From Bacillus sp. FJAT-45037 (GTDB taxonomy: Bacteria > Bacillota > Bacilli > Bacillales > Bacillaceae_D), in contig NZ_KZ454938.1 of the NCBI RefSeq assembly GCF_002797325.1, positions 167,322 to 231,321 of the forward strand: DNA of 64,000 bases, written 5' to 3'. Below the pieces are notes generated by a model. It worked only from the letters and a program-made list of their open reading frames with translations. It was not told the origin of the DNA and searched no databases. Both the position numbers and the translations under genes were made by a program. Below, piece by piece: positions 25,835-35,072 of the stretch; within the stretch, counting starts at the first letter, position 1, and each line of letters starts with the position of its first letter.

Positions 25835-26842
25835 TTATACTGTTGCTTTTTGAAGCTTATCAATGAACTTCAACGAACGTCCTGTACCAATTGCAACTGA
25901 CTCCAAAGGGTTCGGCGCAAGGTGGACTGGAACAGAAATTTCTTCTTGGAACCATTCTTGGATACCGTTTAACAACGCACCACCACCAGTGACCATTATA
26001 CCACGGTCAACGATATCGCCACTTAATTCTGGAGGGCAATCTTCAAGTGTTGCGCGAACTGCTTCAAGTACATGGAAGAGCAATTCGTTTATGGCATGTT
26101 GAATTTCTGTCGAATTGAGCGTAATCGTCTTAGGCAGACCGTTGACGAGATCACGACCACGAACTTCCATCGTTAATTCTTCATGCGGGACAGGAGCATA
26201 ACCGATCTCCATCTTAATTTTTTCAGCTGTACGTTCTCCAATTAAGACATTATAAGATTTCCTCACATGTTGAATAATCGATTCATCGAGTTTGTCTCCG
26301 CCGATTCGAACGGAATTACAAGAGACGACGCCACCAAATGAAATGATTGCTACTTCTGTTGTTCCCCCACCGATATCTACAATTACATTTGCAACAGGCT
26401 CTTCAACTGGAAGGTCTGCACCAATAGCTGCTGCAACAGGTTCTTCTATAATATGAACGTTCTTTGCTCCGCAGCTACGAACGGCATCTAAAATAGCACG
26501 ACGCTCAACTGATGTTGAACCAGAAGGAGCACAAACAACAACATTTGGTTTTCTTAAGGATAAACCTAGTTGCTTGCTAGCTTTTTTCATGACAGCTTTT
26601 AACATACTTGCTGTCACATCAAAGTCTGCTATCACACCATCGCGAAGAGGGCGAACGGCGATCACATTGGCAGGTGTTTTCCCTACCATGCTTTTCGCTT
26701 CAGCACCAACGGCAAGGACTTCACCTGTTTCTGTATTTATCGCGACAACAGATGGTTCATTTAAGATGATTCCTTTATCTTTACTGTACACAAGTAAATT
26801 TGCTGTTCCTAAATCAATACCTAATTCTGCGTTTGACCACAT
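25835..26842 (-). CDS. mreBH: MreB-family actin homologue MreBH
   Basis: 335 residues, the same length as B. subtilis MreBH, to which it is nearly collinear ([15 protein letters not shown] start, D-I-G-G-G-T-T-E-V phosphate loop, T-G-G-G-A-L-L-N-G). It polymerises under the membrane and guides side-wall peptidoglycan synthesis; in B. subtilis MreBH places the lytic enzyme LytE. It lacks the mreC/mreD neighbours that mark MreB, which supports MreBH. GGTGAT precedes ATG. Confidence 0.9.
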   Translation of the reverse strand: MWSNAELGIDLGTANLLVYSKDKGIILNEPSVVAINTETGEVLAVGAEAKSMVGKTPANVIAVRPLRDGVIADFDVTASMLKAVMKKASKQLGLSLRKPNVVVCAPSGSTSVERRAILDAVRSCGAKNVHIIEEPVAAAIGADLPVEEPVANVIVDIGGGTTEVAIISFGGVVSCNSVRIGGDKLDESIIQHVRKSYNVLIGERTAEKIKMEIGYAPVPHEELTMEVRGRDLVNGLPKTITLNSTEIQHAINELLFHVLEAVRATLEDCPPELSGDIVDRGIMVTGGGALLNGIQEWFQEEISVPVHLAPNPLESVAIGTGRSLKFIDKLQKATV

Positions 26843-27251
26843 AGTATCACCAACTTTTCATTTCAAAGTCTATTTTAATAGTTGTTCATAGTTAGTTAGT
26901 TTATCAGTCATATATGAGGAAACAAAGGGTCGGAACGCTTATCTTGTATGTAAGAATATGAGAGGGAAATAGACGCTTTTTTATATTTCGCTATATATTT
27001 ACCAAACCTTGCTAATTAAAGCGAATTAGGGGCCTTATATACTAGTTATAATTTCTTAAACTTTATTTTTAGGACAAACAAGAAAGGCCTAGCTACTGCT
27101 AGGCCTTTCCACATAAGGGGGGGGGTGATGCAAATTGTTTGTTAGGGTAGACGAGTAATGTAGGTAGTTAACCATTTCACTCATCGCCTGTCTAGTAATT
27201 AAATACCCGGCTAAACGATAACCAAACATCTTTTTTTATTTTCCTAAAAAA
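26843..27251. other. Intergenic region between mreBH and ptsG
   Basis: 409 bases without a gene. It contains the mreBH upstream region (right of 26843, minus strand), a strong hairpin at 27083-27108 and a run of nine G (27117-27125). I found no clear sigma-A or sigma-I promoter by eye. Confidence 0.5.
27083..27108 (-). terminator. Terminator downstream of ptsG
   Basis: Perfect 10-bp stem AAAGGCCTAG / CTAGGCCTTT with a 6-base loop, 144 bases past the ptsG stop on the minus strand. It is symmetrical enough to act in either direction. Confidence 0.7.
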
Positions 27252-29282
27252 TTATTTAGATTGTTTAATAGCTACTATCTTTTTATCACCATGACTCGTA
27301 TTCTTTGAACTTACTATTTGGATATATTCATCCTCTGATAAGTTGGTAAATACAATAGGAGTAACGGTAGAAGTAGCATTTTTTTCAATGAAATCTAAAT
27401 CAAATCGTAAGAGTTCTTGACCTTGTTTAATTTGATCGCCCTCTGTAACTAGAGCCTCAAATCCTTCTCCTTTTAAGTTCACTGTGTCTAGACCTACGTG
27501 GATCAATACTTCTTTTCCTTCCTCAGTAACTAAACCAAGTGCATGCTTAGTTGGGAATAATGTAACGACCTTACCTGTAATCGGTGAGTGAACAACACCT
27601 TCACTTGGTACGATAGCAAATCCATCTCCCATCATCTTTTGAGAGAAAACGTGATCAGGAACGTCCGTAATTGGAATTATTTTACCTGTGATTGGAATTG
27701 AAAAGTCTATATTTCCTGCAACTGCTTCTGTTGGTTGGACAGATTTCTCGACAACAGGTGTACGTCCACTAATGATGTCCTGCATTTGTGTTTTAATTTG
27801 ATCAGAGCGTGGACCAAAGATCGCTTGAATATTATTACCCATCTGCATAACACCAGATGCACCTAGCTTCTTTAAAGTATCTTTTTCTACTTGATCTGCT
27901 TCTTTCACGCTAACGCGAAGTCGCGTAATACACGCATCTAAGTTCAGTAGATTCTCTTTTCCGCCAAGAGCTTTAAGTACATTATATGGAAGTTCTTCTG
28001 CTGAAACGCTTGTTGTTTCCGTATCTTCTGTAACTTCTTCACGACCAGGTGTCATAAGATTGAACTTCTTAATCGCAAATCGGAAACCAAAGTAGTATAT
28101 GACAGAGAATGCTAGGCCAACCGGAATCACAAGCCACCAATCGGTGCGATTAGGTAGAACACCAAAAAGTAGGAAATCAATAACCCCACCAGAGAATGTC
28201 ATCCCGATTTTTACATCTAAAATTTGCATAATCATAAATGAGAGACCAGCAAAGACTGTATGAATGGCAAATAAAACAGGAGCTACGAATAAGAAACTAA
28301 ATTCAATTGGTTCTGTAATTCCTGTTAAGAACGAAGTAAGAGCAGCGGAACCCATGATTCCAGCGACAATTTTCTTTTGTGCTGGACGAGCACAATGATA
28401 GATAGCTAATGCAGCTGCCGGAAGACCGAACATCATGAACGGGAATTTACCCGTCATAAATGTACCCGCTGTTAACTCAGCACCATCACGAATTTGAGCG
28501 AAGAAGATTGTTTGATCCCCGCGCACAACTTGTCCTGCGGCATTCGTATATTGTCCAAATTCAAACCAAAATGGAGAATAGAAAATATGGTGAAGGCCAA
28601 ATGGGATCAAGGCACGTTCAATCACACCGAAAATAAAGGCTGATAACGTCTGATTGGACTCAACCATTAAGTAAGACAAGTTGTTTAACCCGATTTGAAT
28701 GGTTGGCCATATCCAATAAAGGATAACCCCGATAAATAAAGCGAAAAAGGCAGTAGCAATCGGGACGAATCTTTTACCAGCAAAGAATCCTAAATAAGAA
28801 GGTAATTCAATGTTGAAGAATTTTTTATACATATAGGTAGCAAGTAATCCGGCGATGATCCCTCCGAAAACGCCTGTTTGTAAAGTTGGGATACCTAACA
28901 CAGATGAAATACCAGGGTCAGCCCCGATCATCTCAGGTGTCCACTCACCATATCCACCTAGTACACTCATTGTTACATTCATAATTAGGTAACCAATAAG
29001 AGCAGCTAAACCTGCTACCCCGTCTCCATTTGATAGACCAATGGCTACCCCGACGGCGAATAATAGGGCTAAGTTAGCAAAGACAATATCGCCGGCGCTT
29101 TCCATGACACTAGCAAGCATAACAATCCACTCTGCCGTAAGGAAAGGGAGTCTTGCTGTAAGGTCTGGATTTTGCATTGCATTACCTAATGCAAGAAGAA
29201 TCCCTGCAGCTGGTAATAACGCAACAGGAAGCATTAAAGCTTTACCTACACGTTGTAAAACACTAAATGATTGCTTAAACAT
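27252..29282 (-). CDS. ptsG: PTS glucose-specific permease EIICBA
   Basis: 676 residues with three domains in order: EIIC (about 1-400, with I-P-F-G-L-H-H-I-F and G-I-T-E-P-I-E-F), EIIB (about 425-505, phosphocysteine in L-D-A-C-I-T-R-L-R) and EIIA (about 540-675, active His in L-I-H-V-G-L-D-T). It imports and phosphorylates glucose; its EIIA can also feed EIIA-less permeases such as TreP. ATG 29282 follows GGAGGAA; an in-frame ATG five codons upstream has no ribosome site. The long leader carries a GlcT antitermination target. Confidence 0.95.
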   Translation of the reverse strand: MFKQSFSVLQRVGKALMLPVALLPAAGILLALGNAMQNPDLTARLPFLTAEWIVMLASVMESAGDIVFANLALLFAVGVAIGLSNGDGVAGLAALIGYLIMNVTMSVLGGYGEWTPEMIGADPGISSVLGIPTLQTGVFGGIIAGLLATYMYKKFFNIELPSYLGFFAGKRFVPIATAFFALFIGVILYWIWPTIQIGLNNLSYLMVESNQTLSAFIFGVIERALIPFGLHHIFYSPFWFEFGQYTNAAGQVVRGDQTIFFAQIRDGAELTAGTFMTGKFPFMMFGLPAAALAIYHCARPAQKKIVAGIMGSAALTSFLTGITEPIEFSFLFVAPVLFAIHTVFAGLSFMIMQILDVKIGMTFSGGVIDFLLFGVLPNRTDWWLVIPVGLAFSVIYYFGFRFAIKKFNLMTPGREEVTEDTETTSVSAEELPYNVLKALGGKENLLNLDACITRLRVSVKEADQVEKDTLKKLGASGVMQMGNNIQAIFGPRSDQIKTQMQDIISGRTPVVEKSVQPTEAVAGNIDFSIPITGKIIPITDVPDHVFSQKMMGDGFAIVPSEGVVHSPITGKVVTLFPTKHALGLVTEEGKEVLIHVGLDTVNLKGEGFEALVTEGDQIKQGQELLRFDLDFIEKNATSTVTPIVFTNLSEDEYIQIVSSKNTSHGDKKIVAIKQSK

Positions 29283-29340
29283 GGCGTATTCCTCCAATTT
29301 TTAAAGAGTTTAGAAGCTAGAATCGATTAGATAAACAACA

Positions 29341-29433
29341 AAAAAGGCACGAGCGGAGAAAACGAGCACACCAATGGAGAGAAGATAGACTTCTTATCCT
29401 ATTCATGTGACCGTTTTCTTTCCTCTCATGCCT
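29341..29433 (-). terminator. ptsG leader terminator
   Basis: On the minus strand a segment beginning AGGCATGAG (from 29433) pairs imperfectly over about 20 bases with one ending CTCGTGCCT, followed by TTTTTTG. The 5' part of the left arm overlaps the RAT sequence, as expected for mutually exclusive structures. Confidence 0.8.
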
Positions 29434-29450
29434 GCTTAACCAGTAACACG
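29422..29450 (-). promoter_or_regulatory. RAT antiterminator target for GlcT
   Basis: The minus strand reads GTTACTGGTTAAGCAGGCAT, then GAG; this resembles ribonucleic antiterminator sequences of ptsG leaders. It lies directly before and partly within the terminator. GlcT binding would stabilise it and let transcription continue into ptsG. Confidence 0.75.
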
Positions 29451-29477
29451 TTAAAAGAAACGTAGTCGTATATGGAA

Positions 29478-30308
29478 TTATTGTTTAGATAATCGTTGAA
29501 GATGAAGTGTTAAATAAACAGCTTCAGCGTCTGGAACCGTTTTCTTAAGTGCTTGTTGCATAATCTTGATCAGCTTCCAGGACAAATTGTAGCACACAGG
29601 ATATTCAGACTGCAAGACTATTTTTAATGCTTCTTGATTATCTTCATACTGTTCCTTGTTAATCCTTTCGATGGCGTGGTGTAAATGACGAACAAGGCGT
29701 AAGTAGTCAACGTCTTTGCGATCGATTTGAATGGTCAATGCGCTTTCAATAACTTGGACGAGTTCACTAATTAACCTCGTATGACGGTTGACCTCTTGAA
29801 GTGGCCTTCTCGTTAGTGCACTATGAATATGTAGTGCAACAAAACCAATTTCCCCTTGTGGAATTGATAGATGTAGTTGCTGATTTATGTACTGAATAAT
29901 GCCTGAGGCTGTCTCGAATTCATCGGGGTAAGCAAGCTCTGTTTCTGGCAAAAAAGGATTTGTGATATCAAAGCCTTGATTCAAACGCTTAATGGCGTAG
30001 TACAAGTGATCAGTTAGGGCAATGTGGATATGCTCATGCAAACGGACTTTGAAACGTTCTTCAATCATAGATATGACGTCATTCATTAGTCCAATAAAAG
30101 CTTCATCGACATAATCGAGCAACTGCTTGTATTGTTCTTGTTCTTCGGCTTCTTTTAGAACGAAGAATTTCTCGGCTGTTTCTCCAGCTACATGCTCTCC
30201 AGGCTTTTTTCCAAAACCTAAGCCTTTGCCGATCAGAATCACTTCAGCGTAGTCGGGATGCTTAGCAATCAGTACATTGTTATTCAAAATTTTCTTTACA
30301 GTAAGCAT
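29478..30308 (-). CDS. glcT: Transcriptional antiterminator GlcT (BglG family)
   Basis: 276 residues: RNA-binding CAT domain 1-55 (K-I-L-N-N-N-V, G-K-G-L-G-F-G), PRD1 about 65-165 and PRD2 about 170-276 with conserved histidines (H-E-H-I-H-I-A-L-T-D-H; L-H-I-H-S-A; V-R-H-L-H-H-A; L-T-L-H-L). In glucose, EIIB dephosphorylates PRD1 and GlcT binds the RAT in the ptsG leader. It lies immediately upstream of ptsG in the same direction. AAAGGAGAATAACC precedes ATG. Confidence 0.94.
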   Translation of the reverse strand: MLTVKKILNNNVLIAKHPDYAEVILIGKGLGFGKKPGEHVAGETAEKFFVLKEAEEQEQYKQLLDYVDEAFIGLMNDVISMIEERFKVRLHEHIHIALTDHLYYAIKRLNQGFDITNPFLPETELAYPDEFETASGIIQYINQQLHLSIPQGEIGFVALHIHSALTRRPLQEVNRHTRLISELVQVIESALTIQIDRKDVDYLRLVRHLHHAIERINKEQYEDNQEALKIVLQSEYPVCYNLSWKLIKIMQQALKKTVPDAEAVYLTLHLQRLSKQ

Positions 30309-30478
30309 GGTTATTCTCCTTTCTTTGTGAGTGAGATGGTTCTCATAATAGCTTCAACTACGGATAAAGGTCAATATAAAGAAATCGTTTCATTCAAAAA
30401 ATATGTAGGAGCTATAGATTGGCATACAATATTAAATAAATTATGAACTATATGGATATTTTAAGTGGGGTGAGTGAG

Positions 30479-30889
30479 ATGGTGAAAAAAGAAGATAAAA
30501 GTGGAATTATATTATTTGATGGTGTGTGTAATGTTTGCAACCAAGCGGTCGATTTCTTGTTGAAACATGATCAAAAAGAATATTATCAATTTGCATCGTT
30601 ACAATCTGAATTAGGGCGTGAATTAAAGAAACGGTATCATATTGATGAGAATGTAGATTCTATTATTGTGATTGAAGAAGGAAACGTTTATTTATATAGT
30701 GATGCAGTATTGAAGATTATACCTAAACTCACATGGAAATGGCGTCTGTTCTCTATTGGAAGAATAGTGCCAAAATCGATGAGAAATACTATATATAAAC
30801 AAATCGCAAAGCATCGGTATAGACTTTTTGGAAAGCGAGATACATGTCGCCTTCCTACTAAAAAAGAAAGAGAACGTTTTCTTTCATAA
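30479..30889 (+). CDS. DCC-family thiol-disulfide oxidoreductase (DUF393)
   Basis: 136 residues with the family motif F-D-G-V-C-N-V-C (Cys17, Cys20) and the downstream V-Y-L-Y-S-D-A-V block. DCC proteins have a thioredoxin-like fold; their partners in Bacillus are not known. ATG 30479 is chosen for its GGGGTGAG ribosome site; the frame is open from 30443. No partner gene is adjacent. Confidence 0.85.
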   Translation: MVKKEDKSGIILFDGVCNVCNQAVDFLLKHDQKEYYQFASLQSELGRELKKRYHIDENVDSIIVIEEGNVYLYSDAVLKIIPKLTWKWRLFSIGRIVPKSMRNTIYKQIAKHRYRLFGKRDTCRLPTKKERERFLS

Positions 30890-31039
30890 CCATTAATTGA
30901 ATGGTAAGTAATTTCCGGTTGTTTCGACAGTGAGGCTTTGCTACTATAGGGAAGTTATTATTTTTAATTCCTTTAAAGGGTGGCCGCATCAACGTGGTGA
31001 AGAGAATGGTCATCTGGAGCAAAGTCGAGAGTGTAGGAG

Positions 31040-32395
31040 ATGAGTAGGTTGAAACAACAAGAACAATGGTCTTCAAAATTAGGCTTTATTTACGCAACTG
31101 CTGGTACAGCGATTGGACTCGGAGCTATCTGGAAATTCCCTTACGTGGCTGGAACGAGTGGCGGAGGAGCTTTCTTCTTTTTATTTATATTATTTACGGT
31201 TTTAATTGGTTTGCCGTTATTAATAGGCGAGTTCATGCTAGGTCGTCATACCGGAAAAGATGCAATTTCAACCTTTAAAGAAATGGCACCGAAGTCAGCA
31301 TGGCCTGTCACTGGTTGGATTGGTGTGATTACATGCTTTATAGTGCTTAGTTTTTATAGTGTTGTGGGTGGATGGAGCTTATTGTATCTATTTCATGCCG
31401 TTACAGGTCAATTATCGGGATTAACAATTGATCAATATGGCCAGCGTTTCGGGGAAATTATTTCTAATCCGATACCGACACTTGGAGCACAATTGCTCTT
31501 TATTATTTTGACGATCGTCGTAGTTTCAAAAGGAATTCAGAACGGAATCGAGCGAGCAAGTAAAATTATGATGCCAGCATTGTTTGTGTTATTGATCATC
31601 ATTGCGATTCGTTCCTTAACACTAGATGGAGCGATGGAAGGTGTGCGCTTCTTACTATTGCCTGATATTTCAAATATTAATTCTGATACAGTGTTATTTG
31701 CCCTTGGACAAGCCTTCTTTGCATTATCCTTAGGGGTATCCATTATGATCACTTACAGTTCGTATGTTCCCAAAACTCAAAGTTTACCGGTGTCAGCGGT
31801 GTCGATTGGAGTAATGAATGTCTTTGTTGCTTTGTTGTCAGGATTAATCATTTTCCCAGGAGTCTTTACGTTCGGACTTGAGCCGAGTGAAGGGCCACCA
31901 TTAATCTTTGTCGTTTTACCGGCGATTTTTGAGCAGATGGTATTTGGAGAAATTTTCTTAATTGCCTTTTTCTTATTATTCGTTTTTGCTGCATTAACAT
32001 CAGCATTCTCGATGCTAGAGATTATTGTTGCAACACGTGTAAAGAAGTCAGTGGAAAAAAGACCACGCGTGAGCTGGACTGTTGGTTTAATGATCTTCAT
32101 TTTTGGAATTCCAGCTTGTCTATCCTACGGAGCGATGGCGGATGTAACTATTTTCGGACGAACATTTTTTGATACAGCCGATTATTTAGCAAGTAATATT
32201 TTGATGCCATTTGGTGCATTATTGATTTCGATCTTCATTCCGCTAAAGATGTCTAAAACAGCGATGTTTGATGAACTGAAGCAAGGATCATCGATTGGGG
32301 CAATTTTCTTCAAAGTGTGGTATGTGTTACTTAAATATGTGACCCCAATGGCAATTATCATTGTGTTCTTAGATGCGATTGGTCTCTTTAGATAG
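31040..32395 (+). CDS. Sodium:neurotransmitter symporter (SNF) family transporter
   Basis: 451 residues, about 11-12 membrane helices. The N-terminal block [14 protein letters not shown] carries the Na+ and substrate site of LeuT-like proteins; G-G-G-A-F-F follows. It probably imports an amino acid with Na+. Start is uncertain: AGGAG directly abuts ATG 31040, whereas TTG 31049 has ideal nine-base spacing, giving 448 residues. Confidence 0.9.
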   Translation: MSRLKQQEQWSSKLGFIYATAGTAIGLGAIWKFPYVAGTSGGGAFFFLFILFTVLIGLPLLIGEFMLGRHTGKDAISTFKEMAPKSAWPVTGWIGVITCFIVLSFYSVVGGWSLLYLFHAVTGQLSGLTIDQYGQRFGEIISNPIPTLGAQLLFIILTIVVVSKGIQNGIERASKIMMPALFVLLIIIAIRSLTLDGAMEGVRFLLLPDISNINSDTVLFALGQAFFALSLGVSIMITYSSYVPKTQSLPVSAVSIGVMNVFVALLSGLIIFPGVFTFGLEPSEGPPLIFVVLPAIFEQMVFGEIFLIAFFLLFVFAALTSAFSMLEIIVATRVKKSVEKRPRVSWTVGLMIFIFGIPACLSYGAMADVTIFGRTFFDTADYLASNILMPFGALLISIFIPLKMSKTAMFDELKQGSSIGAIFFKVWYVLLKYVTPMAIIIVFLDAIGLFR

Positions 32396-32402
32396 TAGGG
32401 GA

Positions 32403-32432
32403 GGAGTGATTAGAGATAATCGCTCCTTTTTT
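32403..32432 (+). terminator. Terminator after the SNF transporter
   Basis: GGAGTGATTA pairs with TAATCGCTCC (one G-U), 4-base loop, then TTTTTT. Confidence 0.85.
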
Positions 32433-32558
32433 GTATGAATGGAGCAATTTTACAATGACTAAATTTTCTGAATCATTTTGGTTTTTTGATCGGTCATTTC
32501 ATGTTAGAATAAGTAGATAGAGAGATGCCATCAAGTGCATCACTAGGAGGGGACTACA

Positions 32559-32897
32559 ATGGAAGAAGCCAAATTTCATGCTTATTTAAATGATCGATTA
32601 GAACAAGCGAAAGTACAGTTTGAACGCACAATTGACTGTAAACATACGGAATTTGATGACCTCTACCCTTACATGACGGAGCAACCACAATTTTTCTGGT
32701 ATAAGCGTTATGTGGCCTGGCAAGAACTATTAACGGTCGTTAGTATGACCGAAGACATGGAAGCAGAGTGGAGATCCATGTTCTCAACAAAACAATCTGA
32801 CTATATTGAATCACGTGTTTTAGATGCAAAAGTATTAGATGATTGGTATGAAGTCCAAGAAGAAAAAGAAGCGGAGCAATCGGCTCAAAATGAATAA
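32559..32897 (+). CDS. Hypothetical acidic protein (112 aa)
   Basis: 112 residues, helical, with many Glu and aromatic residues (Y-P-Y-M-T-E-Q-P-Q-F-F-W-Y-K-R-Y). GGAGGGG precedes ATG. No membrane segment, no signal. Not recognised. The deacetylase-like lipoprotein gene follows after 42 bases containing a hairpin. Confidence 0.7.
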   Translation: MEEAKFHAYLNDRLEQAKVQFERTIDCKHTEFDDLYPYMTEQPQFFWYKRYVAWQELLTVVSMTEDMEAEWRSMFSTKQSDYIESRVLDAKVLDDWYEVQEEKEAEQSAQNE

Positions 32898-32904
32898 ATA
32901 ACGG

Positions 32905-32928
32905 CCCCCTAAGTTTTGGCTTAGGGGG
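32905..32928 (+). promoter_or_regulatory. Hairpin whose 3' arm is the next gene's ribosome site
   Basis: CCCCCTAAG (32905-32913) pairs perfectly with CTTAGGGGG (32920-32928). The G run is the only plausible ribosome site for ATG 32940. Only two T follow, so it is a poor terminator and may instead limit translation. Confidence 0.5.
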
Positions 32929-32939
32929 TTACGTATGTA

Positions 32940-33818
32940 ATGGAGATGAAGGATTTGAGAAAACAAATAGGAATTGGTCTTGTTTTGTTAGTAGTCATGC
33001 TGTTCCAAGCATGTGGAGGAGCCGAAGATGATTCTTCTGAACAAGATGGGGCACTCGTACCTGAAGTGGAGGAGAAAGTCGCTTGGGGAGAGGACGAGCT
33101 AAGAGAAGATGAGGCCCGGGAACTCCCGGATATGGCAGAGTTTGATCGTGATGCTAAGGAATGGGGAGAGCAAGTATCAGGAGTAAAAACACGCATCAAC
33201 ACTTCGGAACAAAAAATCGCACTCACATTTGATGCATGTGGCGGGCCGTATGGGAATGGCTATGACGCAGCGCTAATCTCCTACTTACGTGAAGCGGATG
33301 TCCCTGCTACATTGTTTATTAATGAACGTTGGATTATTGAGCATGAGACATTGTTTTTAGAATTGGCTAATGACCCGCTCTTTCAAATTGAAAATCACGG
33401 AACTGAGCATATTCCACTTTCGGTCAACGGCGGAACCGCTTGGGGAATTGCAGCAACTGAAAGTCCAGAAGAAGTCGTACAAGAAGTTTTGGGGAATCAT
33501 GATACAGTGAAGCATTTAACAGGTAAAGAAATGAACTTATTTCGCTCGGGGACAGCATTTTATGATGAGGTTGCTGTTGAATTAGTACAAGCACTTGGAT
33601 ACCAAGTCGTAAATTTTGATGTGCTGGGAGACGCAGGAGCAACCTATTCAAGTGAACAAGTGGAAAGAGCGTTGCTTGGTTCTGAGAGTGGATCGATTGC
33701 GCTGCTGCATATGAATCAGCCGACAAGCGGTACAGCAGCTGGTGTCAAAGCAGCGGTACCGAAGCTTCGGGAACAGGGGTATCAATTTGTACGGTTAGAC
33801 GGAGAAGAGCTTGAGTAA
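32940..33818 (+). CDS. Polysaccharide deacetylase-like lipoprotein with altered metal motif
   Basis: 292 residues. Lipobox M-L-F-Q-A-C (Cys25) gives a membrane-anchored extracellular protein, followed by an acidic linker (27-75) and a NodB domain (about 90-290). Motif 1 reads T-F-D-A-C-G-G (96-102) instead of T-F-D-D-G: the usual second, metal-binding Asp is Ala. Motif 2 H-G-T-E-H (His153, His157) is kept. Motif 3 reads F-R-S-G-T-A-F instead of R-P-P-Y-G. It may be a divergent subfamily acting on wall polymer, or a binding protein. Confidence 0.8.
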   Translation: MEMKDLRKQIGIGLVLLVVMLFQACGGAEDDSSEQDGALVPEVEEKVAWGEDELREDEARELPDMAEFDRDAKEWGEQVSGVKTRINTSEQKIALTFDACGGPYGNGYDAALISYLREADVPATLFINERWIIEHETLFLELANDPLFQIENHGTEHIPLSVNGGTAWGIAATESPEEVVQEVLGNHDTVKHLTGKEMNLFRSGTAFYDEVAVELVQALGYQVVNFDVLGDAGATYSSEQVERALLGSESGSIALLHMNQPTSGTAAGVKAAVPKLREQGYQFVRLDGEELE

Positions 33819-33845
33819 GGTGGGGAATGATCCCCACCTTATTTT
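33817..33845. terminator. Terminator between the deacetylase and nifS genes
   Basis: AAGGTGGGGA (33817-33826) pairs perfectly with TCCCCACCTT (33831-33840), then ATTTT. Convergent genes; it probably serves both. Confidence 0.85.
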
Positions 33846-34983
33846 AATTGGTAACGCTTTGGACAATATCTACTAATCGTTTCGCTAATTCATCAAGTTG
33901 TGCTTTAGTTGTATTTTTTCCAAACGATAGCCTAAAGTAGCGATGAATCTCTTGTTCATTTTTTTGTAAGGCGACCATCGTCCGAGAGGGGTTTTGTTTT
34001 CCAGATTGGCAGGCTGAACCTGTTGAGATAGAGATTTGATAACGATCGAGTCTCTGCATCATAAGCTGACCTTCGATTCCCACAATGGAAACGGCTAAAA
34101 TAGACGGCAATTGTGTGTCAACATTATTCCCTCCATCGACGGTAAAATGAATACCGCAATCCTTGAGCTTCCCTAGAAAATAAGTTCGCAACGTCCAAAA
34201 AAAATCTAGTTGTTTATCCATTCGTTCATGGATGTGGGCAGCTGCCGTAGTAAAAGCAGCAATTCCTGGTAAGTCAATCGTGCCATGGCGAAAACCGTGT
34301 TGATGCGAAGTGAGTGGGTGGACTGATTGCCAAGACGTATCTTTGTTCATCATGACGGCACCGACACCTTTAGGTCCGTAAATTTTATGGCTAGAGATGG
34401 TGATCGCATCGACAGGTACTTTTTCAAGATCAAGCGGTATCTTGCCAAATGATTGAACACAATCACTGTGGAAGATGACGTGGTGATGCCTAAGGAGTTG
34501 ACCAATCCTCTTTATTGGTTGAATGACACCAATCTCGGAGTTCACATGTTGGATCGAAGCGAGAACTGTATCTTCACGAAGCGCATTCTCTACTATATTT
34601 AGTGAGATCGTACCGTCGGATTGAACAGGCAAATACGTGACGTCTACCCCTTGATTTTCTAAACGCTGAAAAAAGGAAAGCACCGATGGATGTTCAATCG
34701 ATGAGGTAATGACATGATTGCCTTTATGCTGATTCGCTTTATACAAACTCTCCAATGCAAGTAGATTGGCTTCTGAACCACTCCCAGTAAAATACACAGC
34801 TTCAGATTCCCCGTTGACGACTCGGACCAATTCTTTTTTACAAGAATATAAGAGTTGTCGTGCTTGTTCCCCATCTTCATGAAGACTCTCTGTATTTGCG
34901 AAATAATGTTCACTTGTTTTTAGCCAAGCCTCAATCGCTTCTTTGGATATAGGGGTCGTTGCCGCGTGGTCTAAATAGATCAA
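33844..34983 (-). CDS. nifS: Cysteine desulfurase NifS (NAD-pathway associated)
   Basis: 379 residues, fold-type I PLP enzyme. The PLP lysine is Lys200 (S-S-H-K-I-Y-G-P-K-G) and the sulfur-accepting Cys325 lies in S-T-G-S-A-C-Q-S-G. Starts with TTG after GGAGGG. As in B. subtilis it is divergent from nadB-nadC-nadA; there NifS helps build the 4Fe-4S cluster of NadA. The regulator gene nadR/niaR, often downstream of nifS, is absent here: a deacetylase gene occupies that place. Confidence 0.9.
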   Translation of the reverse strand: MIYLDHAATTPISKEAIEAWLKTSEHYFANTESLHEDGEQARQLLYSCKKELVRVVNGESEAVYFTGSGSEANLLALESLYKANQHKGNHVITSSIEHPSVLSFFQRLENQGVDVTYLPVQSDGTISLNIVENALREDTVLASIQHVNSEIGVIQPIKRIGQLLRHHHVIFHSDCVQSFGKIPLDLEKVPVDAITISSHKIYGPKGVGAVMMNKDTSWQSVHPLTSHQHGFRHGTIDLPGIAAFTTAAAHIHERMDKQLDFFWTLRTYFLGKLKDCGIHFTVDGGNNVDTQLPSILAVSIVGIEGQLMMQRLDRYQISISTGSACQSGKQNPSRTMVALQKNEQEIHRYFRLSFGKNTTKAQLDELAKRLVDIVQSVTN

Positions 34984-35038
34984 TTTTATCCCTCCAATTA
35001 GTTAGCTCTTGTCATTAGTTTAGTTTTATGTAAATATA

Positions 35039-35055
35039 GGTGTCAAGACACATGT
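35039..35055 (+). promoter_or_regulatory. Candidate NiaR (NadR) operator in the nad promoter
   Basis: GGTGTCAAGACACATGT contains the inverted repeat GTGTC/GACAC, which resembles niacin-repressor sites of Bacillus nad genes. It lies between nifS and nadB, 17 bases before the nadB start, overlapping the expected transcription start. Regulator assignment is from memory of the family motif. Confidence 0.5.
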
Positions 35056-35072
35056 AAAGAATGGGTGATTAC

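Noticed and set aside
27117-27125. Run of nine G as a possible phase-variation tract
   Set aside because: It lies in the untranslated region behind ptsG, with no ORF or promoter whose frame or spacing it would change; the ATG after it opens only five codons.
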